The translations under genes were made by a program, and so were the position numbers. Below, piece by piece: positions 1 to 8,353 of a stretch of DNA of 36,149 nucleotides. Each line of letters begins with the position of its first letter. Position 1 is the first letter of the stretch. Source of the stretch: Spirochaetia bacterium (GTDB lineage: Bacteria; Spirochaetota; Spirochaetia; Treponematales; Breznakiellaceae); contig BNUY01000010.1 in NCBI GenBank assembly GCA_025997715.1, forward strand, positions 1 through 36,149. Direction: 5' to 3'. The notes below the pieces were generated by a model, which saw nothing but the letters and a program-made list of their open reading frames with translations, had not been told where the DNA came from and searched no databases.

Positions 1-598
1 CCATGGGGAGGAGGGCGCGTAATTGGGCAAGCCCCTTTTTCCCGCACCGTGCCCGGTAGGCGAGTTCCGCCCCTTCCCATACCGCGAAAAACCGGGGGAG
101 GAAGCCCAGCATCAGGGAAATCCCCAGGCTGAGGCGCTTGAGCCGCAGCCGGTCCAGGGAGTCCTTGATTTCCGTCATGGTGGTTACCGAGAAAAAGAGG
201 GACGCCGCGCCGAATGCCTGGATAATGCCCCAGCCGAAACGGATGCTTGCCGCCAGCCCTTCGCGATTAAGAAAAACCCCCCCAGGCTCCATGCCGACGG
301 ACCGACAAATCCCCACCATAAGTACCATCACCAGCAGGGGTTTCGAGCCCCGGAGCAGTTGCCGGGGGTCTATCCTCGCAGCCAGGGAGCCCGCTATCAC
401 CAGAAGGGTTCCCGCAGCCAGGGCGGGGGGGCCGAAAATAAAGGCCAGGGTGGATATGAGAAACAGGGCCAGAAGTTTGACGCCCCCGGGAAGCCGGTGG
501 AGGACGCTTTTGCCGGGGCGGTACGCGTAGGGAACGGGCCGCCGTAGGGGTTTGTGCCGCCGCTTACCGGCTTGCCGTTTGCCGGGCCTTACAGCCAT
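1..598 (-). CDS. ecfT: ECF transporter transmembrane protein EcfT (BioN-like), 3' truncated by window edge
   Basis: Reading the minus strand from an ATG at 598 gives an open frame of 199 codons that runs off the window without a stop. The protein has a basic N-terminus, then a segment reading YRPGKSVLHRLPGGVKLLAL, which matches the conserved start of the EcfT/CbiQ/BioN family, followed by several hydrophobic segments. Near the cut end is AYRARCGKKG, resembling the coupling-helix ARG-type motif that contacts the ATPase. EcfT is the membrane scaffold that couples ATP hydrolysis to movement of the substrate-binding S component. The ATG overlaps the stop of the upstream ATPase gene by 10 bases, so the two are translationally coupled. 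With bioY on the same strand, biotin is the likely substrate, although EcfT can be shared between S components. The C-terminal part is missing. Confidence 0.85.
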   Translation of the reverse strand, partial: MAVRPGKRQAGKRRHKPLRRPVPYAYRPGKSVLHRLPGGVKLLALFLISTLAFIFGPPALAAGTLLVIAGSLAARIDPRQLLRGSKPLLVMVLMVGICRSVGMEPGGVFLNREGLAASIRFGWGIIQAFGAASLFFSVTTMTEIKDSLDRLRLKRLSLGISLMLGFLPRFFAVWEGAELAYRARCGKKGLAQLRALLPM

Positions 599-1356
599 GT
601 GCAGTCCTCCACGGCCCCGTAGCTTTTCCGCGGGTCACGCACCCCGTACTCGTCCTTTAACCGGTCCAGCACTTCCGCCGGTTTTCCGTCCTCCCGGACA
701 ATCCCCCGGTCAAGGATGACCAGCCGGTCCGCAAAGGCCAGGACCTTTTCCAGTTCATGGGTCAGGAGGATCACGGTCTTGCCATCCTGTTTAAGCTGCC
801 GGACTATTTCCAGCACCTGGACAACCCCCGGCCAGTCGAGGTTGGCAAAGGGCTCGTCCATGATGATGGTCTCGCAGCCCATGGCCAGGATGCCCGCCAC
901 CGCAAGCCGCCGCTTTTCCCCCCCCGAAAGGTTCCGGGGCGGCCGGTCCCGCTTATCCGCCAAGCCCAGGGCGGTCAGGGCTTCCTGTACCCGCTCCGTA
1001 ACCGCCGCCTTGGCCCACCCCAGGTTCTTTGGCCCAAAGGCGATATCCTCCGCCACGGTTTCCCCTACTATCTGGGCGTCCGCGTCCTGAAAGACCAGGC
1101 CAAGATGCCGCCGCAGTTCCGGCAAAACGGTGTTGAGGGGCTGCCCGCGAAAGAGCACCTCCCCTCCATCGGCGTCCATCAAGCCCGCCAGGATCAGCAT
1201 CAGCACGGTTTTCCCCGAACCGTTGGCCCCGGAGATAAGGAGACATTCACCTGAGTGGATTACAAGGTTTATCCCGGAGAGGGCCGGGATTGTGGTTTCG
1301 TCCCCCATGGAAAAGGTTTTTGTCAGGTTTGAAACGGAAAAAAGCGGCATCGGCAT
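589..1356 (-). CDS. ecfA: Energy-coupling factor ABC transporter ATP-binding protein (BioM/EcfA-like)
   Basis: A 255-residue ABC ATPase that powers an ECF-type vitamin importer on the cytoplasmic face. It has Walker A GANGSGKT (about residues 44-51), a Q-loop FQDADAQ, the signature LSGGEKRR, Walker B TIIMDEPF and the switch histidine in LTHE. The stretch between Q-loop and signature (ETVAEDIAFGP) is typical of the EcfA/CbiO/BioM group rather than of exporters. Its stop overlaps the EcfT start by 10 bases. A single ATPase gene is present, as in BioMNY systems, whereas many Firmicutes ECF modules have two. A short TAAGG precedes the ATG at 1356; a second in-frame ATG at 1350 is possible. The gene follows bioY on the same strand across a 209-base gap with a palindromic repeat. 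Confidence 0.92.
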   Translation of the reverse strand: MPMPLFSVSNLTKTFSMGDETTIPALSGINLVIHSGECLLISGANGSGKTVLMLILAGLMDADGGEVLFRGQPLNTVLPELRRHLGLVFQDADAQIVGETVAEDIAFGPKNLGWAKAAVTERVQEALTALGLADKRDRPPRNLSGGEKRRLAVAGILAMGCETIIMDEPFANLDWPGVVQVLEIVRQLKQDGKTVILLTHELEKVLAFADRLVILDRGIVREDGKPAEVLDRLKDEYGVRDPRKSYGAVEDCTWL

Positions 1357-1379
1357 AAAGGTACCTTACGTAGACTAAT

Positions 1380-1531
1380 TAAGATTGAGAACCGCAAAGG
1401 CGCCGAAGGCGACTAAGGGGAAGTAGAGGATAGTCCCTCGTAGGCACAGTTCAGTATTTTTTAACCAGATTCTCTTGTTCTTTCTTTCCTTCGTCGCCGC
1501 AGACCAAAGGTCTGATGTCGCCTTTGCGGTG
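1380..1531. repeat. Intergenic palindromic element, CGCAAAGGCG-type
   Basis: The gap between bioY and the ATPase gene holds a perfect 12-base inverted repeat, ACCGCAAAGGCG at 1391-1402 and its complement at 1519-1530. Related GAAGGCGAC-like motifs lie just inside both arms. A separate small palindrome, CAGACC-AAA-GGTCTG, sits at 1500-1514 inside the right arm, as if inserted. The element may fold in the bioY-ecfA transcript. I see no U-tract that would make it a standard terminator. Confidence 0.6.
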
Positions 1532-1565
1532 AAAATTCTTCTCTTTATCTTCATTATATTCTTCT

Positions 1566-2141
1566 TTAAAGCAGTTCCGCGATAATCCGCCGCAGCCGGG
1601 GGGCGATGCTCACCGCAACTATCCCCTTGATGGTATCCCCGATAAGGAAGGGGAGAAAGCCCGCCGCCGCAACCTCGGCCCAGCCAAGGTTCATAAGCTG
1701 TTTAAGCCGGAGCAGGCCGGGAATATAGACGGAAAGGAAGGCCAGGGTTACCGCCAGGATGATCCGCCAGGCAGGGGTCCGCTTCCCGGTTCGGGGACGC
1801 CCGGCGATAAGCCCCGCAATGAGGGCCGCAAGCAGGTAACCCGCGAGGAAGCCCCCGGTGGGGCCGAGGAACCGGGTGATACCGCCGGAAGCCCCGGCAA
1901 ATACCGGCGCTCCCAGGGCTCCCGCCAAAAGGTACAGGCCCACCGCAAGGCTTCCCCCCAGGGGGCCCAGGGTGAGTCCCGCAAGGACGGCGAAGAGGTT
2001 TTGCAGTACCACCGGCACCGGGGAAAAGGGCAGGGGGATGGCGATGAAGGTCCCCGCCGCGGTGAGGGCCGCGAATAGGGCGATGAGGGTGATTCTGCTG
2101 ATCGTCTTACGCCCGGTAGAAACGGTGAAGTTCTTTTCCAT
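1566..2141 (-). CDS. bioY: BioY biotin-binding S component of ECF transporter
   Basis: A 191-residue membrane protein of the BioY family, the S component that binds biotin and associates with the EcfA-EcfT module. Family hallmarks include the GLTLGPLGG stretch, YLLAGALGAPVFAG and the FLGPTGGFLAGY motif near the middle, with about six hydrophobic helices. The open frame extends further upstream to 2309, but that part lies inside the GH57 gene. The ATG at 2141 is chosen because AAAGGAA lies 6-10 bases upstream and the protein then has the usual BioY length. The Shine-Dalgarno sequence overlaps the stop codon of the GH57 gene (10-base gap), so bioY is co-transcribed with it. The ATPase and EcfT genes follow downstream. 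Confidence 0.93.
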   Translation of the reverse strand: MEKNFTVSTGRKTISRITLIALFAALTAAGTFIAIPLPFSPVPVVLQNLFAVLAGLTLGPLGGSLAVGLYLLAGALGAPVFAGASGGITRFLGPTGGFLAGYLLAALIAGLIAGRPRTGKRTPAWRIILAVTLAFLSVYIPGLLRLKQLMNLGWAEVAAAGFLPFLIGDTIKGIVAVSIAPRLRRIIAELL

Positions 2142-2151
2142 ATGTATTCCT

Positions 2152-3777
2152 TTAATGTTTGTGGCGGAAAACCCGGTAATTGATGGCGGGGAAGCAATTG
2201 TGCCGCCGTTCCAGGTTCGTAAGCCATTCGGTACTAATATAGCTGCTTCCCAGGGCTTCATAAATGGTGGTGAAATTCCGCAGCGCCGCCTCCACCTGGT
2301 TCCGGGCATAGGCGGCGTTTTCCTGCTTGTACAGCATCTCGGGCCAGTCGGAACATTGGGTAAGGAGTATTTCCCGGGCTGCCTGGTTCAGGGCCCGTTC
2401 CTTGATCCCCGTATCGTTGGGGAACCGTTCCGCCAGTTCTACCATCCGGTCCAGGGAACGGAGGATATGGCGGTAGAGCCAGTCGTTGGATGCGTCCAGC
2501 CACATTTCCCCGTAACCGTTAACCCCCCAGGATGAGTACTCCGGACTGACCAAGGGGAAGCCTTTCGCATCCTGTTTGTAGAGATATTCCGCGGGGTTCA
2601 TAAAACACCCCCCTCCGCGGCGCGCCCCTTCCCGGAACAGGGCTTCGAGAAACGCCGGCCCCTCGTACCAGAACCGGCCGAAGAGGTCCGCATTGTAGGC
2701 GCAGAGACTGATAGGGTTTTCCAGGTATGCGGCTGCGGCGCTAAGCCGGTCAATGCGGGCGTCCAGGAAGGATACGGCGGCGGCCTGGGCCCGTTCCCTG
2801 GCTTGTTGGGGATTGTAGAGCATCCCCCCGGAGGCCCAGTACTTGTATCCGGTCCGTGTCCGGGCGCCTGAGGATTCAAGGAAGGGCCGTACCGCCTCCG
2901 CAGGGAGTTCATACCCCGCATCCCGGTGGTAGTCCCGGTACAGGGGATCCATATGGCAGGCAAGCGGGGCGGGCGGGCCTTCGGTCCGTTCCAGTTCCCG
3001 GCAGGCATAAAAGTCCCTGGCCAGGATAAATATGCCGGCGGGGGTTTTGACCGGGTACCAACTCCCCCGGGAAGCCGGAAGGTCCGTCAAGGCAAGGCCG
3101 TGGGTATCCACGATGGTATAGCTGAAGTTGTAGGCCCGCAGGTACCGGTCCAGTTCCGGTGACCAGCCAAGCTCGGGCAGCCAGAACCCGTGGGGATTCT
3201 TGCCGAACAAAGAGCGGTGGGAAGCCATGGCGGTTTCAAACTGGGCCTGGCAGGCCTCGGGATAGCCCGCATAGAGGGGCAGAAAAGCATGGGTGGCGGC
3301 GGTGGTTAAGAGTTCCACCCGGCCCTTCCGCTGGTAGTAATCAAATATTTTTAAAATCTTATGCCCGTACCGTTCGGTAAAAAGCACCCGCTTGTCCACC
3401 GTCTGGTTATAAAAAGCCTGGGCCAACTGATGCATTGCCCCATCCGGGGAACCTAAGGAACCGCCAGTCCGCTCCAGTTCCCGGACGCCGAAATCAATCT
3501 GCCGGTCTACATAGCGGAGATATCGCTCCAGAAGGTATTCATCCTGCAGCATATGGCAGAGGGTAGGGGACAGGGAAAGGGCTATCTTGAAGGGAATATG
3601 ATCCGCGTCCAGGCGGTCAAAGACCTCCAGCAGGGGCAGGTAGGTTTCGGAAAGGGCCTCAAAGAACCATCGCTCCTCCCGGATCTCAGGCTGCGTTTCA
3701 GGCGGCGGCGGTTCTGAATTCCGCACAAAGGGCTTATGCAGGTCCAGTACCACCGAAATGATCCCGCCGTTGTTCAT
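2152..3777 (-). CDS. Glycoside hydrolase family 57 protein (branching-enzyme-like), active-site variant
   Basis: A 541-residue GH57/DUF1957-type protein. GH57 branching enzymes transfer alpha-glucan chains during glycogen synthesis by a retaining mechanism. Conserved blocks are visible: LLTTAATHAFLPL (about 156-168), GFWLPELGW with the expected nucleophile Glu202, the block YNADLFGRFWYEGP (361-374) and LLTQCSDWPEML near the C-terminus. By alignment from memory, relatives read HAHLP near residue 12 and YDAELFG at 361; here they read DLHKP and YNADLFG. The usual first histidine is therefore Asp12 and the usual acid/base Asp is Asn362. The enzyme may be inactive, altered, or a binding protein. 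Its start overlaps the DUF4912 stop by ATGA, and bioY follows 10 bases after its stop. Confidence 0.85.
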   Translation of the reverse strand: MNNGGIISVVLDLHKPFVRNSEPPPPETQPEIREERWFFEALSETYLPLLEVFDRLDADHIPFKIALSLSPTLCHMLQDEYLLERYLRYVDRQIDFGVRELERTGGSLGSPDGAMHQLAQAFYNQTVDKRVLFTERYGHKILKIFDYYQRKGRVELLTTAATHAFLPLYAGYPEACQAQFETAMASHRSLFGKNPHGFWLPELGWSPELDRYLRAYNFSYTIVDTHGLALTDLPASRGSWYPVKTPAGIFILARDFYACRELERTEGPPAPLACHMDPLYRDYHRDAGYELPAEAVRPFLESSGARTRTGYKYWASGGMLYNPQQARERAQAAAVSFLDARIDRLSAAAAYLENPISLCAYNADLFGRFWYEGPAFLEALFREGARRGGGCFMNPAEYLYKQDAKGFPLVSPEYSSWGVNGYGEMWLDASNDWLYRHILRSLDRMVELAERFPNDTGIKERALNQAAREILLTQCSDWPEMLYKQENAAYARNQVEAALRNFTTIYEALGSSYISTEWLTNLERRHNCFPAINYRVFRHKH

Positions 3778-4421
3778 GGGGCGCTGCTCCTGCAGCGCTT
3801 TGGAAGGCGGGATGAACGCATCGTATTACGGAGTATGTTGAAATCATCAATCCCGGAAAGGCGGAGCAGGGGAGAGGCTTCTCCGGCGATGTTTGTCTCA
3901 GGCAGGGTCGGCATATTGAAGGGTTTGGAAACCGCCAGGACCGCAGGGGCGGCCTTCCGCATGGCGCAGAGTTCCACCCTAAAGCGCCCTCCCTCGGGGG
4001 GGAATCCCAGATACCAGGCGGAATCGCCGGTTCCCACCTGTACGGTAAAGGAAAGGTTGTCCTTCGACAGCACCCTGAGGCAGTACCCGTTAAAGTCCGG
4101 CGCCTGTTCCAGGGTTTCCTTATCGTGGGCATTGACCTCCCAGAAGGCGAACGCCCAGAGCGGGTCCCGGATTAAGACTTCTATATAACTAATATTGTAA
4201 TGCTTCGGCAGGGGGGCAGTTGCGGGCGGGGGAGCCTGGATATCCAACAGGCCATCAGGACCCGGGTCCTGTTTGCCCCCGGCTTCCAGCAGTTCCTCGA
4301 TAACGATGGCCCGGTCCAGCCCGGGGGGCAGGTCAATCCCCTCCCGGTCCGCGAGTTTCAACAATTCAGCGGTGGTTACACTTTCCAGAAAAGACCGGTC
4401 CAGGGGCAACGCTTTTACCAT
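3774..4421 (-). CDS. DUF4912 domain-containing protein
   Basis: A 215-residue protein in two parts. Residues about 10-50 (TTAELLKLADREGIDLPPGL and onward to an EELLE helix) resemble a SAP/Rho-N-like helix-loop-helix. Residues about 75-190 match DUF4912, with the characteristic YIEVLIRDPLWAFAFWEV followed by repeated beta-strand segments. DUF4912 has no established biochemical role; in several bacteria it lies beside GH57/DUF1957 genes, as here, where the two overlap by ATGA. A role linked to glucan handling or carbohydrate binding is only an inference from that neighbour. The ATG at 4421 is used, although the Shine-Dalgarno sequence is weak. The C-terminal 20 residues are basic and show no recognisable fold. 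Confidence 0.82.
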   Translation of the reverse strand: MVKALPLDRSFLESVTTAELLKLADREGIDLPPGLDRAIVIEELLEAGGKQDPGPDGLLDIQAPPPATAPLPKHYNISYIEVLIRDPLWAFAFWEVNAHDKETLEQAPDFNGYCLRVLSKDNLSFTVQVGTGDSAWYLGFPPEGGRFRVELCAMRKAAPAVLAVSKPFNMPTLPETNIAGEASPLLRLSGIDDFNILRNTMRSSRLPKRCRSSAP

Positions 4422-4429
4422 ATGCCGTG

Positions 4430-4458
4430 ATCTTGGGGAAAAGGCGGCGATGTGTCAA
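4430..4458 (-). promoter_or_regulatory. Candidate sigma70 promoter for the DUF4912-GH57-bioY operon
   Basis: On the minus strand a perfect -35 TTGACA (complement of 4453-4458) is followed after 17 bases by CAAGAT (complement of 4430-4435), a poor -10. Transcription would start almost at the ATG at 4421, giving a very short leader. This fits the lack of a clear Shine-Dalgarno sequence but remains tentative. Confidence 0.35.
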
Positions 4459-4483
4459 TATGTACTTTATTCTATGCTATCAC

Positions 4484-4489
4484 TATAAT
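4484..4489 (+). promoter_or_regulatory. Candidate -10 box for the coiled-coil/phosphatase operon
   Basis: A perfect TATAAT lies 10-15 bases before the ATG at 4499 in the 77-base divergent gap. The -35 at the right distance (TGTACT, 4461-4466) is weak. If used, the leader would be only a few bases long. Confidence 0.35.
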
Positions 4490-4498
4490 AAAGAGAGT

Positions 4499-7400
4499 AT
4501 GCTGTGGATCCTCAGTCCTTTCAAACGCCGTTTTCCGCCGGGGCTATTCCTTGCGCTGCTGGCCGCTTTCTTTGCTTTGGCCCCGCCCCTGTACGGGGGA
4601 GGGCAGCGGGATGCCGGTACCCAGCGGCCCGGCGTGGTCCTGGGGGATACCGCCCGTACGGACCCGGAGTTTGACGAAGCTATCCGCATCCTTTCCACAT
4701 TCCCCGAAGAAGCCGGGGCCGCCGCCGCGGAGCAGGAGAAGCGGATGTGGGCGATAGTCCTAAGCCAGGATGGGTATAATACCCTGCCCCGGGACATGCA
4801 GGATGTATTGACCTGGTGGCCGGATGATTCGGCAAAGATGCTTGACCTTATCGAGCGGCTTGAACTGCTGTCGCCGGTTCTGGAGGTGGACGCTGAGGTG
4901 CTTTCCCGGATTAGGGACATGGCCCTGTTCTCCTTTAAGCGGCGGCAATTGGATGTCGTTATGGCCCGGGGGCGGGGGCTGCTTGACCGGGGGGATTATG
5001 CCGCCGCCCTGGGCTGCTATCTCGACGGCCTGGACATATACCAGGATGAGTTCTTTGATGTCGGGTACGGGCGGGACATCAATGCCCCGGTTCGTGAGTC
5101 CCTTGCCGCCCTTGCGGAGGCGGTGGGGTCCTTTCCCCGGCTGTTTAGCGGTTTCAAGGGCGCCATCGCCGGCATTAATGGCATCGGCGTTTCAGGGGAC
5201 GCGGCCACCCTGGCCCGGCTCCGGGAGTATTATGCCCGGCTTACACCGCTTATCCAACAGGTAATCACCCTGAATACGGCCATCGCCGAGACGGGGAATA
5301 CTTTCGATGCGAACATGGCCCGTATCCGGCAGCGGGATACCTCGGTGGGGGATCGCAGCTTCCTGGTCTTTGCCTCTCGGCTGATCCATGGCCCACGCGA
5401 CGGGGAGGGTATGTTGGGCGCCACTGCCCGGCTCTGGACTGCGCTTCTCTCCCCCCTTGACGCCCTCCTTGCGGCTAATACGGAGCAGGCCTACCAAAAC
5501 GCCTCCTCCTCTGCGCAGTTTGAATCGGTTATCGCTTACAGCGCCCTGGGTATGGGGTGTCTGGAGGACTGGCGCCGCTTTTATCAGGGCCAGGATGTTC
5601 AAACCTATCAGTACTTTGACGACACAGTGCTCGCTTCCAAGGCGGAGGCCTATTTGCGGTACGCGTCCTTCCTTCTCGCCTCCGAAAGCCTCCGGGATGC
5701 CGCCCCCCTGCTGGAGCAATACAGCCGGATAGTTTCGATGAATACCGCCGCATCGGGCCTTGGGTCCGCGAGCGGCAATGATACCATGACCCGGGAAGCG
5801 GAACTGCAAAGATTGTGCCGGGAACTGGCCCGCACCGTGGAGCCGGTGCAGGAAGGGCTTCGGGCGAATGCCGAAACCCTGCGAAGATACCGGTCCGCCC
5901 TTTCCGGGCAGTCGGGGCTCTCTGAGCCCTTGCTCTATCCCCCCATGGAGCAGGCCCTTTCCCGTTTTAACAGCATGGATATCTTTTCCCTGGAAACCGC
6001 GTCGGTGGTGCGGGGGTATACGCTGGCGAATCGGGACTTCGGGAGGCAGGTCACCGAATGGCAAACCCGGCTTGCCGAAACGAACCGGCTCTATACACGA
6101 AGCGTCGTCCCCGCAGAGACCGTTCCCAAGGATGAGGATATTGCCCGGAATACCGATGTGTTAAACCGCTTTGTCAAGATTGAGCAGGGGCTCTCTTCGG
6201 TCTTCGCGGCGGGGCAGGCGCTGCTGGCCCGGTATAATGGGGAGCCCCCCCGCATGGCCGCCGAGCCCCGGATAGCCGGCCTGTCCCGTGACGCCCGGGC
6301 TCTCATGCAGGAGCTTGAGGCGCTCCAACGAAACACTATTGCCCAGGAAACAAGCGTCCGGAATCAGATACGGGAACTTGAGGATCGCCGGGCCGCCGCC
6401 TTGGCCCGGGAGCTTGAGCGGCTCCGTCTCGAAGCAGAAGCCCAGGAGGAACTGGCCCGCGCCAAGGCTATGGAGGAGGAACAGCGCCGGGCCGCCGCCC
6501 TTGCTGCGGAAATTGAGCGGCTCCGCGCCGAAACGGCGGCCCAGGAGGAACTGGCCCGTTCCCAGGCCTTGGCGGAGGAGGAACGCCGTGCCCAAGCCCT
6601 GGCCCGGGAGCTTGAGGAAATGCGTGCCAAAGCCCTTGCGGATGAGCTTGAGCGGCTCCGGGTTGAAGCCCAAGCCCAGGAGAATCTGGCCCGGAACAAA
6701 GAAATGGCGGAGGAGGAACGCCGTGCCCGGGCTCTGTCCCTGGAACTTGAGTCCCTCCAGGCAAAAGCCCAGGCCGAGGAGCTTGCCCAACTCCGCGCCG
6801 AGGCCCAGGCTCAGGAGCATCTGGCCCGGACAAAAGCCCTTGCGGAGGAGGAACGCCATGCCCGTTCCCTGGCAGAGCAGCTTGCGGAACTCCAGGCTTC
6901 GGCTCAGGCAAAAGCCCAAGCCCAGGAGCTTGAGAAACTCCGGGTTGAAGCCCAGGCCCAGGAGGAACTGGCCCGGACCAAAGCCATGGCGGATGAGCAG
7001 CGCCGCGCCCAAGTCCTTGCCCGTGAACTTGAGGAAAGCCGCGCCAAGGCCCTTACCCGGGAGCTTGAGGAAAACCGCGCCAAAGTCCTTGCCCAGGAGC
7101 TTACGGAACTCCAGGAGGCAATCCGGGCACGACAGGCCCTTACCCCGGCTCTGATAGCCCAGGCGGAGGCCCTCAGGCAGGAGGGGGACCGGTTCCTGCA
7201 GGAAGCCCGCTCCGCCCTTTCCCAGGGCAACTATGACCGGGCCCGGGACCGGGTGTTGCGGGCCGGGGAACGGTACGACGCAGCCCTGGTCATCCAGGAA
7301 ACCCCCGCGACCCGGCAGGCCCGGGATGTGGACCTGGTTGCCCTGGGCGCGGAAATAAACCGGCTGGAAAACCAGAAGGTCATCCAGGAGGTGCGCCCCC

Positions 7401-8353
7401 TGGTAACCCGGGCTCAGGCGGCTTATGAAGCAGGCAGCTTCGAGGAGGCCGAGCAGCTTCTGCTCCGGGCGCTGAGCCTGTGGCGGCGGACGAACGTGGA
7501 GGATGACCCGGAGTTGATTTACTGGCTTGACCTGGTCCGGCGCGCCCTGGCCCTGCGGGCGGGACGGGTTATTCCCGTAACCGCCCCCCTCTATGCCGAA
7601 ATGAGCCAGCTTCTTAGCGAGGCAAAGAAGCTCTATAACGACGGCGCCGCCCTGGTACAGGGGAAAAAGCGGGCGGAGGGAATTGCCAAGTTTGACGAGG
7701 CCCGGCGGAAAACCCAGGAGGTCAAGCTCGTGTTTCCCGTCAATCAGGAGGCTAACCTCCTGGAACTGCGGATAGACCAGGTTACTAACCCCGAAGCCTT
7801 CAACGCGGACTTCCGGCGGCGGCTCGATGAAGCGGTGGCGGGAACGAAGCGGAAGGACCTGCCGTCCTTCGCGGCGCTCCAGAACCTGGCGGACATCAAC
7901 CCCGGGTATCCGGGCATCCGGGGTATGGTGGTCCAGGCGGAAATCGACCTGGGCTACCGCCCCCCCCCGCCGGATACCCGGGCCCGGGACCGGTCCACCG
8001 AACTCACCGCCGCCGCCCTGGGTATCATTGAACGGAATGAACGGGTCCGGTTTCCCGCTGCCCTGGCGCAGCTCAACCAGGCCCTGGTCCTGGACCCAAC
8101 CAATCGCCAGGCTACGATCCTGAAAGACCGGCTCCAGACTTCCCGGGCAGCCACCGGCGATGGCGGCGGGGGAGGGGGGGCTCCCCTGGTGTTAAGCAAT
8201 GCCGCCGAACGGGAGTATCAGCGGGCGGTGCGGGAACTCCAGCAGGGCAACATCCTGGTAGCCAGGGATATTGTGCAGCAACTCATGGCGGACCCCCGGA
8301 ACCGTACCACCCGTCTTACAGACCTCCAGCGGAGGATACAGTCTTACCTATGA
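4499..8353 (+). CDS. Large secreted coiled-coil / TPR-like protein, function unknown
   Basis: A 1284-residue protein using the ATG at 4499. Upstream in-frame ATGs at 4427 and 4460 would place about 12-24 extra residues before an obvious signal peptide (basic FKRRF, then a hydrophobic stretch ending near ALAPPLYGG). Residues about 30-600 are mostly helical with no family I recognise. Residues about 610-885 form a long charged coiled coil of five degenerate repeats with a core like AQEELARxKAxAEEERRA. Residues about 890-1284 contain short helical repeats resembling TPRs (for example ALSQGNYDRARDRVLRAGERY and AAYEAGSFEEAEQLLLRAL). A C9 tract at 7960-7968 encodes part of a PPPP stretch, and a glycine run lies near 8160. 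It overlaps the downstream phosphatase by ATGA, so the products probably work together; a periplasmic partner of the sensor is an inference. It may correspond to the T. pallidum TP0855-TP0854 pair, recalled and not checked. Confidence 0.75.
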   Translation: MLWILSPFKRRFPPGLFLALLAAFFALAPPLYGGGQRDAGTQRPGVVLGDTARTDPEFDEAIRILSTFPEEAGAAAAEQEKRMWAIVLSQDGYNTLPRDMQDVLTWWPDDSAKMLDLIERLELLSPVLEVDAEVLSRIRDMALFSFKRRQLDVVMARGRGLLDRGDYAAALGCYLDGLDIYQDEFFDVGYGRDINAPVRESLAALAEAVGSFPRLFSGFKGAIAGINGIGVSGDAATLARLREYYARLTPLIQQVITLNTAIAETGNTFDANMARIRQRDTSVGDRSFLVFASRLIHGPRDGEGMLGATARLWTALLSPLDALLAANTEQAYQNASSSAQFESVIAYSALGMGCLEDWRRFYQGQDVQTYQYFDDTVLASKAEAYLRYASFLLASESLRDAAPLLEQYSRIVSMNTAASGLGSASGNDTMTREAELQRLCRELARTVEPVQEGLRANAETLRRYRSALSGQSGLSEPLLYPPMEQALSRFNSMDIFSLETASVVRGYTLANRDFGRQVTEWQTRLAETNRLYTRSVVPAETVPKDEDIARNTDVLNRFVKIEQGLSSVFAAGQALLARYNGEPPRMAAEPRIAGLSRDARALMQELEALQRNTIAQETSVRNQIRELEDRRAAALARELERLRLEAEAQEELARAKAMEEEQRRAAALAAEIERLRAETAAQEELARSQALAEEERRAQALARELEEMRAKALADELERLRVEAQAQENLARNKEMAEEERRARALSLELESLQAKAQAEELAQLRAEAQAQEHLARTKALAEEERHARSLAEQLAELQASAQAKAQAQELEKLRVEAQAQEELARTKAMADEQRRAQVLARELEESRAKALTRELEENRAKVLAQELTELQEAIRARQALTPALIAQAEALRQEGDRFLQEARSALSQGNYDRARDRVLRAGERYDAALVIQETPATRQARDVDLVALGAEINRLENQKVIQEVRPLVTRAQAAYEAGSFEEAEQLLLRALSLWRRTNVEDDPELIYWLDLVRRALALRAGRVIPVTAPLYAEMSQLLSEAKKLYNDGAALVQGKKRAEGIAKFDEARRKTQEVKLVFPVNQEANLLELRIDQVTNPEAFNADFRRRLDEAVAGTKRKDLPSFAALQNLADINPGYPGIRGMVVQAEIDLGYRPPPPDTRARDRSTELTAAALGIIERNERVRFPAALAQLNQALVLDPTNRQATILKDRLQTSRAATGDGGGGGGAPLVLSNAAEREYQRAVRELQQGNILVARDIVQQLMADPRNRTTRLTDLQRRIQSYL

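Noticed and set aside
2142..2160. A biotin-responsive or other riboswitch before bioY
   Set aside because: There are only 10 bases between the GH57 stop and bioY; no room for one and no known aptamer motif upstream.
5192..6064. A 290-codon antisense open frame in the first half of the coiled-coil gene
   Set aside because: It is fully inside a plausible secreted-protein gene on the plus strand and shows no motif, signal peptide or ribosome binding site.
6161..7012. A long antisense open frame over the coiled-coil repeats
   Set aside because: It arises from the biased codons of the charged repeats; the translation is low-complexity Gly/Leu/Phe.
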